From contig DBCP01000079.1 of NCBI GenBank assembly GCA_002293105.1, positions 1,621-8,458 of the forward strand: a DNA stretch of 6,838 bases. Direction: 5' to 3'. The stretch is from Bacteroidetes bacterium UBA955 (GTDB taxonomy: Bacteria > Bacteroidota > Bacteroidia > NS11-12g > UBA955). Shown here one piece after another: positions 1-6,838 of the stretch. The first letter of the stretch is position 1. Each line of letters opens with the position of its first letter. The translations under genes and the position numbers were made by a program. Under the pieces are notes generated by a model, which worked only from the letters and a program-made list of their open reading frames with translations, did no database searches and was not told the origin of the DNA.

Positions 1-1449
1 ATTGTGGATGGTGCTACCGCGTTTGAATTGTACGATACCTTCGGTTTTCCGATCGATTTAACCGATTTGATTGCCCGCGAGCGAGGATGTTCAGTGGATA
101 TGGATGGTTTTCTAACCGCTTTACAGGCGCAAAAAGATCGATCCAAGGCCGATGCCGTTAAACAAACTGGCGACTGGCATACCATCATGGCCGATAGTGA
201 AGAGTCGTTCTGTGGCTATGATACCACGCAATCGGTGACGGAAATTAGCCGACATAGAACGATCGTGGCCAAGGGCAAGAATCTGTATCAAATGGTGTTG
301 GATGTTTGTCCATTTTACGCCGAAAGTGGCGGACAGGTGGGCGATTCAGGCCAGTTGGTGGGTGAGGATGGCGAGATTGTGCGTGTGTTAGACACACAAA
401 AAGAGAACAAATTGCATGTGTTGGTTTGCGATAAGCTGCCGAAAAACATGGATCAGGCATTTACAGCCCAAGTGGATGTGAATCGCAGAAATAGCATTAG
501 CAGCAATCACAGTGCTACCCATTTGATGCACAGTGCGTTGCAAGAGGCGTTGGGTTCGCATGTGGCCCAGAAGGGTAGTTTGGTGAATGAGACCGCTTTG
601 CGTTTTGATTTTTCTCATTTCGGGAAGATGACCGACGAAGAAATCGCTCAGGTAGAATTGAGGGTGAATGAAAAGATCCGCGAAGGCATCGCCCTGAAAG
701 AACATCGCAACGTGCCCATCGCTGAGGCCCAGAAAATGGGTGCTACGGCCTTGTTTGGTGAGAAGTACGGGGAGTATGTGCGCGTGATTGAGTTCAACGC
801 TGATTATTCAATGGAATTGTGTGGTGGAACGCATGTGGCGAATACGTCTCAGATTGGCTTCTTTAAGATTTTGGGTGAGTCGAGTGTGGCTGCCGGTGTG
901 CGCAGAATTGAAGCGGTGACCCAGCAATCGGCATTGGATTACATCAACGGTGAGTTGGAGGCCTTGTCGCAGGTGAAAATCGCTTTGGGCAATCCAAAAG
1001 ATGTGGTTTCTGCGGTGAATAAGGTGTTGGAGGAAAACGCATCGATGCGCAAGCAGTTGGAGCAGCTAGAATTGCAGCAGGTGATGGGGTTGAAAGCGGG
1101 GTTGGTGCAAAAAGTACAAACCGTAGCGGGCGTGCCTATGGTGTTAGAGCAATTGACCTTGCCCAGTGCGGATGCCGCGAAACAGTTGTGCTTCCAGTTG
1201 AAGCAAGAATTGAGCAATCCGGTGGTGGTTTTGGCCTATTTGGCAGATGACAAGCCGGGTTTGGCCATTTACATCGACGATCAATGGGTTGCTGAAAAAG
1301 GTTGGAATGCGTCGCAGATGATTCGCGAATGCGCCAAGGAAATTCAGGGCGGCGGGGGCGGACAACCGTTCTTTGCTACAGCAGGCGGTAAAAATGCAGA
1401 AGGCTTATCGGCTGCGTTGGCATCGGCAAAGGCGCTCTTGGGGGCTTAA
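1..1449 (+). CDS. alaS: Alanyl-tRNA synthetase, C-terminal part (5'-truncated by window edge)
   Basis: This cytoplasmic class II synthetase charges tRNA-Ala and hydrolyses mischarged Ser/Gly-tRNA-Ala. The reading frame is open from base 1, so the true start lies upstream. About 482 codons are present against a usual total near 870, so the aminoacylation core is missing. Numbering from the GTG at base 4: LYDTFGFPIDLT (about 9-20) marks the end of the tRNA-recognition region. The editing-domain zinc motif is HSATH (H169, H173) plus CGGTH (C273, H277). A predicted helical, coiled-coil-like stretch (about 315-360) leads to the C-Ala/DHHA1 domain, with its glycine-rich GGGGGQPFFATAGG at 1348-1389. 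All expected C-terminal motifs are intact and the frame ends in TAA. The GTG at base 4 is not a real start. The gene converges on rsmG, with 61 bases between the stop codons. The assignment is very secure from the motifs. Confidence 0.98.
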   Translation: MVDGATAFELYDTFGFPIDLTDLIARERGCSVDMDGFLTALQAQKDRSKADAVKQTGDWHTIMADSEESFCGYDTTQSVTEISRHRTIVAKGKNLYQMVLDVCPFYAESGGQVGDSGQLVGEDGEIVRVLDTQKENKLHVLVCDKLPKNMDQAFTAQVDVNRRNSISSNHSATHLMHSALQEALGSHVAQKGSLVNETALRFDFSHFGKMTDEEIAQVELRVNEKIREGIALKEHRNVPIAEAQKMGATALFGEKYGEYVRVIEFNADYSMELCGGTHVANTSQIGFFKILGESSVAAGVRRIEAVTQQSALDYINGELEALSQVKIALGNPKDVVSAVNKVLEENASMRKQLEQLELQQVMGLKAGLVQKVQTVAGVPMVLEQLTLPSADAAKQLCFQLKQELSNPVVVLAYLADDKPGLAIYIDDQWVAEKGWNASQMIRECAKEIQGGGGGQPFFATAGGKNAEGLSAALASAKALLGA

Positions 1450-1472
1450 TGGCCTTTCGGGAGTGATTTTAA

Positions 1473-1510
1473 TTCGGGTGCACGAATGACGCTGTGGGCT
1501 TGTACCCGGA
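1473..1510. terminator. Possible shared terminator hairpin between convergent alaS and rsmG
   Basis: Bases 1473-1482 pair with 1501-1510 over 10 positions (core CGGGTGCA / TGTACCCG, two G-T pairs), leaving an 18-base loop. The stem ends directly beside the rsmG stop codon and lies 23 bases past the alaS stop, where a two-way terminator is expected. The loop is long, and neither strand has a good T run after the stem (plus strand: CTAGTCTTT). It may therefore be a weak terminator or an mRNA-end stabiliser. Confidence 0.35.
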
Positions 1511-2158
1511 CTAGTCTTTCCAGATTTGTCCGTGGAACAGCTTAACCACTTTTTTCGTTTCGAAGAAAGGCTGATCGTTGTAAATATCGCCGATGGCGTG
1601 CAATTTGATCTTTGTTTTTTGCGAATATTCAATCACTTCGTTGATTTCTTCGGCCAAGTCACCGCCTTTGAGCAAGAAGAAACGGGGCTTGCCACTCCAA
1701 TGGTTTTCCATCCACTTCCATAGTTCAAGGGCAGGAGCCACCGCGCGGGCCACGGCACCATCGAATTTCATGGGCAGTGATTCTGTGCGCTCTTGAATGG
1801 CGGTCGCGTTTTTGAGTCCCAATGCCTCAATCACAGCTTGTACTACGGCGATTTTCTTTCCGATGCTGTCTACGAGCGTAAATTCCACATTCGGGAACAT
1901 GATGGCCAGTGGGATGCCGGGGAATCCGCCACCGGTGCCAATGTCAATGAAATGCTGCCCCGGGATGAATTCGCAGGTCTTTGCCAACGCCATGGAATGC
2001 AGCACGTGATGAACATAAAACATGTCCATATCTTTTCGTGAAATCACATTCACACGCGCATTGTGGTCAGCGTACAAAGGCCCGAGTTGTGCGATTTGAT
2101 CGCGTTGTTCAGGGGTTAAATTGGGGAAATATTCGAAGATGATTTCAGGTCCTACCAT
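1511..2158 (-). CDS. rsmG: 16S rRNA (guanine-N7)-methyltransferase RsmG (GidB)
   Basis: RsmG uses S-adenosylmethionine to make m7G at position 527 (E. coli numbering) in the 530 loop of 16S rRNA. In many bacteria its loss gives low-level streptomycin resistance. The 215 residues match the usual 205-240. Visible features are the family's N-terminal VNVISRKD (36-43) and HHVLHS (50-55), the SAM-binding glycine loop FIDIGTGGGFPGIP (70-83), the acidic strand end LVDSIGKK (95-102), and VARAVAP (136-142) followed by the central beta-strand region. The ATG start lies inside the last codons of the upstream glycosyltransferase gene (7-base overlap). No Shine-Dalgarno sequence is visible, so translation is probably coupled and the two genes probably share a message. 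It is intact and recognisable throughout. Confidence 0.97.
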   Translation of the reverse strand: MVGPEIIFEYFPNLTPEQRDQIAQLGPLYADHNARVNVISRKDMDMFYVHHVLHSMALAKTCEFIPGQHFIDIGTGGGFPGIPLAIMFPNVEFTLVDSIGKKIAVVQAVIEALGLKNATAIQERTESLPMKFDGAVARAVAPALELWKWMENHWSGKPRFFLLKGGDLAEEINEVIEYSQKTKIKLHAIGDIYNDQPFFETKKVVKLFHGQIWKD

Positions 2159-3294
2159 GTGATTTTTTTCGTAAAGAAGGCATTGATTCCTACAACAACG
2201 TACCAGAATGATTCAAACAAATTGAACAAAGGATAAAGAGGAATCGATTTGCTCATTTGCAATAGCTTTCCTTTCTTGTGGAACACAATCCATTCGGGTG
2301 TGAGTTTGAGTATCAAGGCAATGGTGGGCCAGAGCCACTGTGAACCTAGGATGAACCACAAAATGATGCCAAGCCAAAAGAACAACTGGGCCATGGGGTA
2401 AATGGCCAACAATTGTTTAACGCCAGTTTGGTATGATTTGCCGACCCACATATGGCGTTTTTTCTGTTTCCAATAGTCTTTCCAACTAGCGGGGCCATCA
2501 GAATAGGTGAATGCTTCGGGATTGATGCACGTAACGGTGTTGGATGGCGTGGAAGCTTCTTGCACGAAAAGGTCGTCGTCGCCCGCTGGCAGGTGGTGAT
2601 GACTGCTGAATCCATTCACTCCATTGTAGGCAGTACGGGTGTAAGCCAAGTTACGTCCAACCCCCATATAGGGTTTACCAGCGGCAGACAAGCCCAAATA
2701 GTGGAGTGCCGTGAGTAGGTTCTCGTGTTGGACCAAGGCGGCCAAAAACCCTTTGCCCGTTCTAACGGGGGAAACGCCCAAGACCAGGTGCTTGTCGCGG
2801 CCAAATTGTGTGGCCATATGCTTGAGCCATTGGTCGCTGCTGGGAATACAGTCCACATCGGTAAAGAGGAAGTGTTGAAACTGTGCTTTTTTGATCGCCA
2901 ATGTGAGGGCCAATTTTTTACCGCCCATTTTCACGAAATCAGCATCCAAAGAAACTGCTTTCAATTTGGGATGCAATTGCTGCTGCTCAATCAAAAACAA
3001 AGGGGTGTCATCGGTGCTGCGGTCGTTGGCTACAATGACTTCAAAATTGGGGTAATCTTGGGCGAGCCACTGCGGAAGGTGCTTTTCCAATTTGGCTTTG
3101 GCGTTTCTGCTGGCGATAATGATGCTAACACCGGGGGCGTTGCTGTTGACAGATTGAACTTCGGTACGATTGACTTTGAGGAAATAACCAAATAGAAAAA
3201 TGAAAAGAAAAATCATCGCCAATCCCACCACAATGGCAAAGGAAATATCGATGCGTTCAAAGGACAGTTGTTGTATAAATGCGTCTAAATTCAA
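2152..3294 (-). CDS. Membrane-anchored family-2 glycosyltransferase, TTG start
   Basis: This is a GT-A fold glycosyltransferase (GT2-like), expected to move a sugar from a nucleotide-sugar to an unknown acceptor at the inner face of the cytoplasmic membrane. It has 380 residues. An N-terminal membrane helix (about 18-39) precedes the catalytic domain: VSIIIASRN (56-64), the nucleotide-binding VANDRSTDD (88-96, with D91), the metal-binding DVD (146-148), GDDD (238-241) as the likely catalytic-base region, and QKKRHMW (277-283), a variant of the family's QxxRW motif. Two or three hydrophobic segments follow (about 295-340 and 351-374). The chosen start is TTG: an in-frame stop lies five codons upstream with no ATG or GTG between, and the next ATG (residue 27) would fall inside the first membrane helix. 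It overlaps rsmG by 7 bases and lies 134 bases downstream of the bestrophin-like gene. Substrate and pathway cannot be named. Confidence 0.9.
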   Translation of the reverse strand: MNLDAFIQQLSFERIDISFAIVVGLAMIFLFIFLFGYFLKVNRTEVQSVNSNAPGVSIIIASRNAKAKLEKHLPQWLAQDYPNFEVIVANDRSTDDTPLFLIEQQQLHPKLKAVSLDADFVKMGGKKLALTLAIKKAQFQHFLFTDVDCIPSSDQWLKHMATQFGRDKHLVLGVSPVRTGKGFLAALVQHENLLTALHYLGLSAAGKPYMGVGRNLAYTRTAYNGVNGFSSHHHLPAGDDDLFVQEASTPSNTVTCINPEAFTYSDGPASWKDYWKQKKRHMWVGKSYQTGVKQLLAIYPMAQLFFWLGIILWFILGSQWLWPTIALILKLTPEWIVFHKKGKLLQMSKSIPLYPLFNLFESFWYVVVGINAFFTKKITW

Positions 3295-3314
3295 AGTTTT
3301 TATTAGTTAGATGA

Positions 3315-3322
3315 CAAAATTA
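3315..3322 (-). promoter_or_regulatory. Candidate Bacteroidota -7 element for the glycosyltransferase-rsmG pair
   Basis: On the minus strand this reads TAATTTTG, an exact match to the Bacteroidota -7 consensus TAnnTTTG. It lies 20 bases before the proposed TTG start, so transcription starting some 5-7 bases past the element would leave a leader of about 15 bases. The -33 position carries only a TTTC-like sequence instead of TTG, so the promoter may be weak. It is placed by consensus alone. Confidence 0.4.
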
Positions 3323-3428
3323 ACCCGTTGCCTTGAAATTGAAACCGATGGGGATTGATTGGGGAAAAGGTTTGTTAGAATAATTGTGTTGAGCGGGTGT
3401 GATAGTGGGTTCGCTCTGGCAAATTACA

Positions 3429-4337
3429 CTATCGGTTTAGCAGCAATTCTTCGGTGCTGATGTTGATGTTTTTAGCCATCGCCTCGGTGGGGAGGTCGCT
3501 GTCGTCGCCGTTGAAAGGGTTCTCGATTTCTTCAGCGATGAGCTCAATGCTTGCCAAAACATACAACACAAACATGGTTACGGGTGCAATTAAGAAGTAC
3601 AACTGCGTGCTGTAAACGATGGGGAAAATCATGACATACAAAAAGATGAATTTCTTGATGAATACCGAGTAAGTGAATGGGATAGGGGTGTTTTTGATGC
3701 GTTCACAACCCCCGCAAACATCCATGAGTTTGTTGATTTCCGCTTTAAAGTGTTCCATTTCAAGATCTGTGAGGAGTCCGTGTTTGATGTCTGTTTTTAG
3801 CGCCGCTACAAACAACTTGGCGATGGTCTGCGGTTGATGTCGGGCCGATTTAATCTCCTTCAAATCCGGTGCAGCGGGGTGGTTGCTGGGGATTTCTGTG
3901 AAGAAGTGTGCAGGGATTTTTCTGTCTTGCAGGTGAAATCGCAAGGCCACTGGAAACATGCCCAACAGCGTTTGGTAATATCGCCTCCTGGTGATGTCAT
4001 CGGCGGGAAGGATCGCATTTAAGTGAATGGACAAGTTGCGGATGGCATTGGTGAGCTCTCCCCAGAGTTTACGTCCATCCCACCATCGATCGTAGGCGGT
4101 ATTGGTGCGGAAGACCAAGAATAACGACAGGGTGAAGCCCAATATCGAGTATATGATTCCAATGTTGGAGGCCATGGCAACGCTTTTGTAGTCCTTGAAC
4201 AGCACCGTTTCGATGTATGCCCAGCCTGCGCTGTAAAGACCAACCCCCAATAGCAGGGGCCAAAGTTTTATCATGGTTTCTGTTTTGTGCAGTCGGAAAA
4301 TGAACGTGAACCAATCTTTGGGGTTGTAGGTAATCAT
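3429..4337 (-). CDS. Bestrophin-like ion channel family protein (UPF0187)
   Basis: This membrane protein belongs to the bacterial bestrophin-like family; characterised members form pentameric ion channels in the cytoplasmic membrane. Ion selectivity differs among members and is not deducible here. It has 302 residues, the usual length. The N-terminus ITYNPKDWFTFIFRLH resembles the short pre-helix segment of bacterial bestrophins and supports this ATG. Hydrophobic segments lie at about 23-42 and 57-76, then the diagnostic FRTNTAYDRWWDGRKLWG (76-93). A soluble helical region follows, then CERIKNTPIPFTY (211-223), further membrane helices (about 229-266) and the conserved acidic tail EEIENPFNGDDSDLP (269-283). 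All family hallmarks are present with no frame damage. It is transcribed toward the glycosyltransferase gene, but the 134-base gap and a promoter candidate within it suggest separate units. It has its own promoter candidate directly upstream. Confidence 0.93.
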   Translation of the reverse strand: MITYNPKDWFTFIFRLHKTETMIKLWPLLLGVGLYSAGWAYIETVLFKDYKSVAMASNIGIIYSILGFTLSLFLVFRTNTAYDRWWDGRKLWGELTNAIRNLSIHLNAILPADDITRRRYYQTLLGMFPVALRFHLQDRKIPAHFFTEIPSNHPAAPDLKEIKSARHQPQTIAKLFVAALKTDIKHGLLTDLEMEHFKAEINKLMDVCGGCERIKNTPIPFTYSVFIKKFIFLYVMIFPIVYSTQLYFLIAPVTMFVLYVLASIELIAEEIENPFNGDDSDLPTEAMAKNINISTEELLLNR

Positions 4338-4341
4338 GGGA

Positions 4342-4370
4342 CAAATTTAATTGACTATGGACGAAATCAA
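4342..4370 (-). promoter_or_regulatory. Promoter of the bestrophin-like gene, close enough for leaderless mRNA
   Basis: On the minus strand, TTG (4368-4370), an 18-base spacer and TAAATTTG (4342-4349) match the Bacteroidota -33/-7 consensus (TTG, spacer of roughly 17-23, TAnnTTTG). Only four bases (TCCC) separate the -7 element from the ATG at 4337, so transcription would begin at or within a base or two of the start codon. Confidence 0.6.
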
Positions 4371-4516
4371 TAGATTGATCCTTGGAACATTCATTTCGGT
4401 GTTTAGTATAGAGGGAAGGGGGCAATTACAATAGGTAAAATGGTTGTCTTGGAATAATTTGGTCAAACGTTCTGGGAAGATTATTGAACACCTTAAGACT
4501 CGGTTTCTGAGGTCAT

Positions 4517-4550
4517 AAAAAAGCCCCCTCGGTTAAACGAGGGGGCTTTT
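4517..4550 (-). terminator. Strong intrinsic terminator of the tRNA-Arg/tRNA-Pro unit
   Basis: GCCCCCTCG (4523-4531) pairs perfectly with CGAGGGGGC (4538-4546) around a 6-base loop. The flanking A and T runs extend the pairing. On the minus strand the stem is followed by six T residues. It begins 5 bases past the encoded CCA of tRNA-Pro, so it ends that transcript. On the plus strand only four T residues follow the stem. Confidence 0.93.
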
Positions 4551-4555
4551 GAAAG

Positions 4556-4632
<77 letters not shown>

Positions 4633-4650
4633 AGATTTCACAATACTGGG

Positions 4651-4724
4651 CGACCCCGACAGGATTCGAACCTGTGACCTACTGCTTAGAAGGCAGTTGC
4701 TCTATCCAGCTGAGCTACGAGGTC
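4651..4724 (-). tRNA. tRNA-Arg (anticodon UCU), CCA not encoded
   Basis: The 74-base minus-strand sequence folds with acceptor stem GACCTCG/CGGGGTC (one U-G pair), D arm with AGCTCAGCTGGATAGAGC, anticodon stem ACTGC/GCAGT with loop CTTCTAA, and T arm with GGTTCGAATCC. Anticodon UCU is at 4688-4690 and reads AGA/AGG arginine codons. The discriminator is G (4651). The next bases are CCC, not CCA, so the 3' CCA must be added by tRNA nucleotidyltransferase, unlike the neighbouring tRNA-Pro. It is the first gene of the two-tRNA unit. Confidence 0.96.
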
Positions 4725-4741
4725 TTTCCGTATCGGAGGTG

Positions 4742-4749
4742 CAAAAGTA
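4742..4749 (-). promoter_or_regulatory. -7 promoter element of the tRNA unit
   Basis: The minus strand reads TACTTTTG followed by CACC, an exact TAnnTTTG match. It ends 17 bases before the tRNA-Arg 5' end, leaving a short 5' leader for RNase P to remove. No TTG is present at the -33 distance. Instead a run of nine T residues (4752-4760 on the complement) lies between the two positions. Confidence 0.65.
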
Positions 4750-4845
4750 AGAAAAAAAAATGAGATTCATGTTTGAATTTGAAAAATTACAGATGACCGT
4801 CGATTTGTTTCTTATTTCATCCATTTGCCTCAAATAATTCAATGT

Positions 4846-4873
4846 AATCACAGATATTGCGGTAAATCACAGA
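4846..4873 (+). repeat. Short direct repeat AATCACAGA x2 upstream of the AAA+ gene
   Basis: AATCACAGA occurs at 4846-4854 and again at 4865-4873, start to start 19 bases, roughly two helical turns. The second copy ends 19 bases before the ATG at 4893. The position suits an activator or repressor site, but chance is not excluded. No TTG/TAnnTTTG promoter was found for this gene on the plus strand in 4725-4892. Confidence 0.35.
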
Positions 4874-4892
4874 GGGGTAAAAACTATAAATC

Positions 4893-6838
4893 ATGAATTC
4901 TACATTATTCAAATTTCGCGACATCAAGACCTATTCAAGTATCGAGTGGTTGGCCAACAATACCAAAAAGTACCGCACCGTATTTGAAGAAACAGAAGTG
5001 GCTTATGTCTATTGCGAGGTGACCCTTTACAACAAACGGTTTGATGAGGATGCGTGGTCGTTGAATTTGCGTATGCGATGCATCGATGAGAAAAACAACG
5101 AAATATGCTACTTGAATTGTGATCGCCCTGTGAACCCTGAAGAAGCGGTTATTTATGTGCGGGAAGGATGGGGTGTAAAAACACCGGGAGCTTATTGGAA
5201 AGAGGGTTTATATCGCTGGGAGGCCCTTGTTGATGACGAAGTGATCGCGACCAAAACGTTTTACATTCAAAACGTGGGTGCCATTCGTAAATCCAATCCC
5301 TACTTCAAAATCGACACGGTAAAATTGTACGAATCAAACAGCGCGGATACGGAAACAGGCGAACGAAAATACTACAGTGTATTCAATGCGATGAGCACGC
5401 GCTATGTCTGGATTGAGCTCAATTTGGATAACCTTACCCGCAAATCGAAAGACATTGCCATTGAGTTGCTTTTCAATTATCGCACATCCAGTGGATACCT
5501 AAAAGGAACCGTTTCTAAGATTTATTTTGTAAAACCTGAGGATGATCAATTCACCGCCACCATTGGATGGGGAAGCGATGTCATTGGCACGTGGTCGCGC
5601 GGGGATTATTTCGCCGAAGTGATATTCATGGACCATATGTTGGCGCAAGTGCCGTTCGAGATTGGCGAAGATTACGTGGCGGCTACGGAGGAAGATTTTG
5701 TGCCACTCACGCAAATAGAGTATGTGCATATAGATGATTTGTTGGCGGCGGAAGAAGAGGCCAAAGCGGAGGAAACTGCCACAAATACGGAAAAAGCTAC
5801 AGTAGGTATCGAGCACATCATGCATGAGTTGGATGAATTAACCGGATTGGATCCCATCAAGAAGAAAATTCGAGAGTACTCAGATTATCTGCGTTTCGTG
5901 GCCCTGAGGAAAGAAAAAGGTTTCGATGAGAACGATAAAATCAACCTACACGCTGTCTTTAAAGGCAATCCAGGTACGGGTAAAACCACGGTAGCCCGCT
6001 TGCTGGGTAAAATCTACAAGGAAATGGGTCTGCTGAAAAAAGGACATGTGGTGGAAGTAGATCGCTCAGACCTGGTTGCAGAATACATCGGACAAACTGC
6101 ACCCAAAACCAAAGAGGCCATTAAAAAGGCCAAAGACGGGGTGTTGTTTATCGACGAGGCATACGCGTTGGCAAGAAAAGATGAAGACAACAAGGATTTT
6201 GGTAAAGAAGCCATTGAGATCTTGTTGAAGGAACTGTCTGATGCCACTGATATCGCCATCATCGTTGCGGGTTATCCCGAGGAAATGGACGTTTTTTTGG
6301 AGTCGAACCCCGGCTTGAAATCTCGCTTTGTGATGCAATATGATTTCCCCGATTACACACCCCAAGAGTTGGTAAAAATTGCCACATTTGCTGGTGAAAA
6401 GCGTGGCGTTAACTTCGATGAAGCGGCACAAAAGGTGTTTCAAAAGTACCTAACCGACAAATACCGTGATCGCGATAAATTTTTCGGCAATGCACGCTTG
6501 GTGAACTCCATGGTGGACGAAGCCAAAATGAATTTGGGTTTGCGTATTATGAAATCGGAGCATCCCGAAACCTTGGATGCTGCTACATTATCGACCATCA
6601 CAGAAACGGATTTGAAGCGCATTTTTGATCTGCACGAGGGCATACTTCCAGAAATACCCATCGATGAGGATTTGCTCCGTGAGGCAATGCTGAAGCTTCG
6701 CAATATGATAGGATTGGATCAGGTGAAGCACGACATCGAAGAATTGGTGAAATTGGTGCGCTTTTACAAGAGCTTGGGTAAGGACGTGAGGAAAATCTTC
6801 TCGCTACACAGCGTATTTAGTGGCAATCCAGGAACAGG
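4893..6838 (+). CDS. CbxX/CfqX-type AAA+ ATPase with duplicated N-terminal beta-rich domain (3'-truncated)
   Basis: The frame runs 648 codons from ATG 4893 to the window end without a stop. Residues 5-127 and 137-259 are two copies of one domain. An acidic, alanine-rich linker (about 264-305) follows. AAA+ module 1 starts with [15 protein letters not shown] (312-326) and has Walker A GNPGTGKT (358-365), Walker B VLFIDEA (417-423), AGY near sensor 1 (459-461), arginine finger R478 in NPGLKSRF, and sensor 2 R535 in FGNAR. A second module begins at [11 protein letters not shown] (605-615) and is cut inside its Walker A (GNPGT, 644-648). Relatives (CbbX, SpoVK, EccA) are ring ATPases that remodel proteins, so this is probably a cytoplasmic remodelling ATPase: no signal peptide or membrane segment is seen. 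CbbX itself is unlikely, because it is about 300 residues with one module and no Rubisco gene is near. AGAGGGG lies too far (15 bases) from the ATG to be a normal ribosome site. The N-terminal domain was not recognised. Confidence 0.92.
   Translation, partial: MNSTLFKFRDIKTYSSIEWLANNTKKYRTVFEETEVAYVYCEVTLYNKRFDEDAWSLNLRMRCIDEKNNEICYLNCDRPVNPEEAVIYVREGWGVKTPGAYWKEGLYRWEALVDDEVIATKTFYIQNVGAIRKSNPYFKIDTVKLYESNSADTETGERKYYSVFNAMSTRYVWIELNLDNLTRKSKDIAIELLFNYRTSSGYLKGTVSKIYFVKPEDDQFTATIGWGSDVIGTWSRGDYFAEVIFMDHMLAQVPFEIGEDYVAATEEDFVPLTQIEYVHIDDLLAAEEEAKAEETATNTEKATVGIEHIMHELDELTGLDPIKKKIREYSDYLRFVALRKEKGFDENDKINLHAVFKGNPGTGKTTVARLLGKIYKEMGLLKKGHVVEVDRSDLVAEYIGQTAPKTKEAIKKAKDGVLFIDEAYALARKDEDNKDFGKEAIEILLKELSDATDIAIIVAGYPEEMDVFLESNPGLKSRFVMQYDFPDYTPQELVKIATFAGEKRGVNFDEAAQKVFQKYLTDKYRDRDKFFGNARLVNSMVDEAKMNLGLRIMKSEHPETLDAATLSTITETDLKRIFDLHEGILPEIPIDEDLLREAMLKLRNMIGLDQVKHDIEELVKLVRFYKSLGKDVRKIFSLHSVFSGNPGT
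4905..5669 (+). repeat. Tandem duplication of a ~130-residue domain at the N-terminus of the AAA+ protein
   Basis: Copy 1 is residues 5-127 (4905-5273) and copy 2 is residues 137-259 (5301-5669). Aligned at an offset of 132-133, identical positions include F6/F138, K7/K139, K12/K144, Y14/Y146, K26/K159, Y27/Y160, V30/V163, F31/F164, Y38/Y171, V39/V172, E42/E175, L45/L178, N47/N180, G92-W93-G94/G225-W226-G227, W102/W234, G105/G237, Y107/Y239, A119/A251, F123/F255 and I125/I257. Alternating hydrophobic and polar residues suggest beta-sandwich folds. DNA identity is low, so the duplication is old. Confidence 0.8.

Noticed and set aside
1348..1362. G-rich run in alaS as a possible G-quadruplex
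   Set aside because: It is explained by the conserved polyglycine motif of the C-Ala domain, and there are not four separate G-tracts.
2725..3195. 156-codon plus-strand open frame opposite the glycosyltransferase
   Set aside because: It lies wholly antisense to a gene with clear GT motifs, and its translation has no recognisable domain or start context.
3401..3433. Inverted repeat GATAGTG...CACTATC around the bestrophin stop codon
   Set aside because: The stem is only 7 pairs with a 19-base loop and no T run, so it is too weak to call a terminator.
4069..4425. 118-codon minus-strand open frame upstream of and overlapping the bestrophin-like gene
   Set aside because: It overlaps the conserved N-terminal half of the bestrophin-like gene in another frame and spans its promoter; the composition looks non-coding.
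4871..4877. AGAGGGG as a Shine-Dalgarno site for the AAA+ gene
   Set aside because: It ends 15 bases before the ATG, well outside the usual 5-9 base spacing, and Bacteroidota seldom rely on such sites.
5499..5860. Minus-strand open frames opposite the AAA+ gene
   Set aside because: They are antisense to the duplicated domain and linker. Serine-rich translations are what the reverse of this glutamate- and alanine-rich coding stretch gives.
4893..6838. Naming the ATPase cbbX (Rubisco activase)
   Set aside because: It has an extra 300-residue N-terminal region and at least two AAA+ modules, and no Rubisco or Calvin-cycle gene is nearby. Only family-level similarity holds.

Overview
The window looks like ordinary chromosome from a Bacteroidota bacterium (class not resolved). 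Three TAnnTTTG octamers, the phylum's -7 promoter element, sit just upstream of the transcription units starting near 3294, 4337 and 4724. No convincing Shine-Dalgarno sequence precedes the genes, and the gene families fit the phylum. No mobile element, CRISPR array, integrase or rRNA gene was seen.

Layout: (1) 1-1449 (+) is the C-terminal part of alanyl-tRNA synthetase (alaS), whose first roughly 390 residues lie before the window. (2) It converges on a minus-strand pair: a membrane-anchored family-2 glycosyltransferase (2152-3294) followed by rsmG (1511-2158), overlapping by 7 bases. A stem-loop lies between the alaS and rsmG stop codons. (3) 3429-4337 (-) is a bestrophin-like channel protein with its own promoter, possibly giving a leaderless message. 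(4) 4517-4749 (-) is a compact tRNA unit: promoter, tRNA-Arg(UCU), tRNA-Pro(UGG), strong intrinsic terminator. (5) Diverging from it, a plus-strand gene starts at 4893 and runs off the right edge. It encodes a large AAA+ ATPase of the CbxX/CfqX type with an unusual N-terminus.

Together, alaS, rsmG and the two tRNAs are translation housekeeping genes, while the glycosyltransferase and the bestrophin-like protein are membrane proteins with no evident link to them. The least ordinary item is the AAA+ protein. Its first 260 residues are two diverged copies of one beta-rich domain of about 130 residues. They are followed by an acidic linker, a complete CbxX-type AAA+ module and the start of a second one, cut within its Walker A motif. 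Its partners and function cannot be read from this window.
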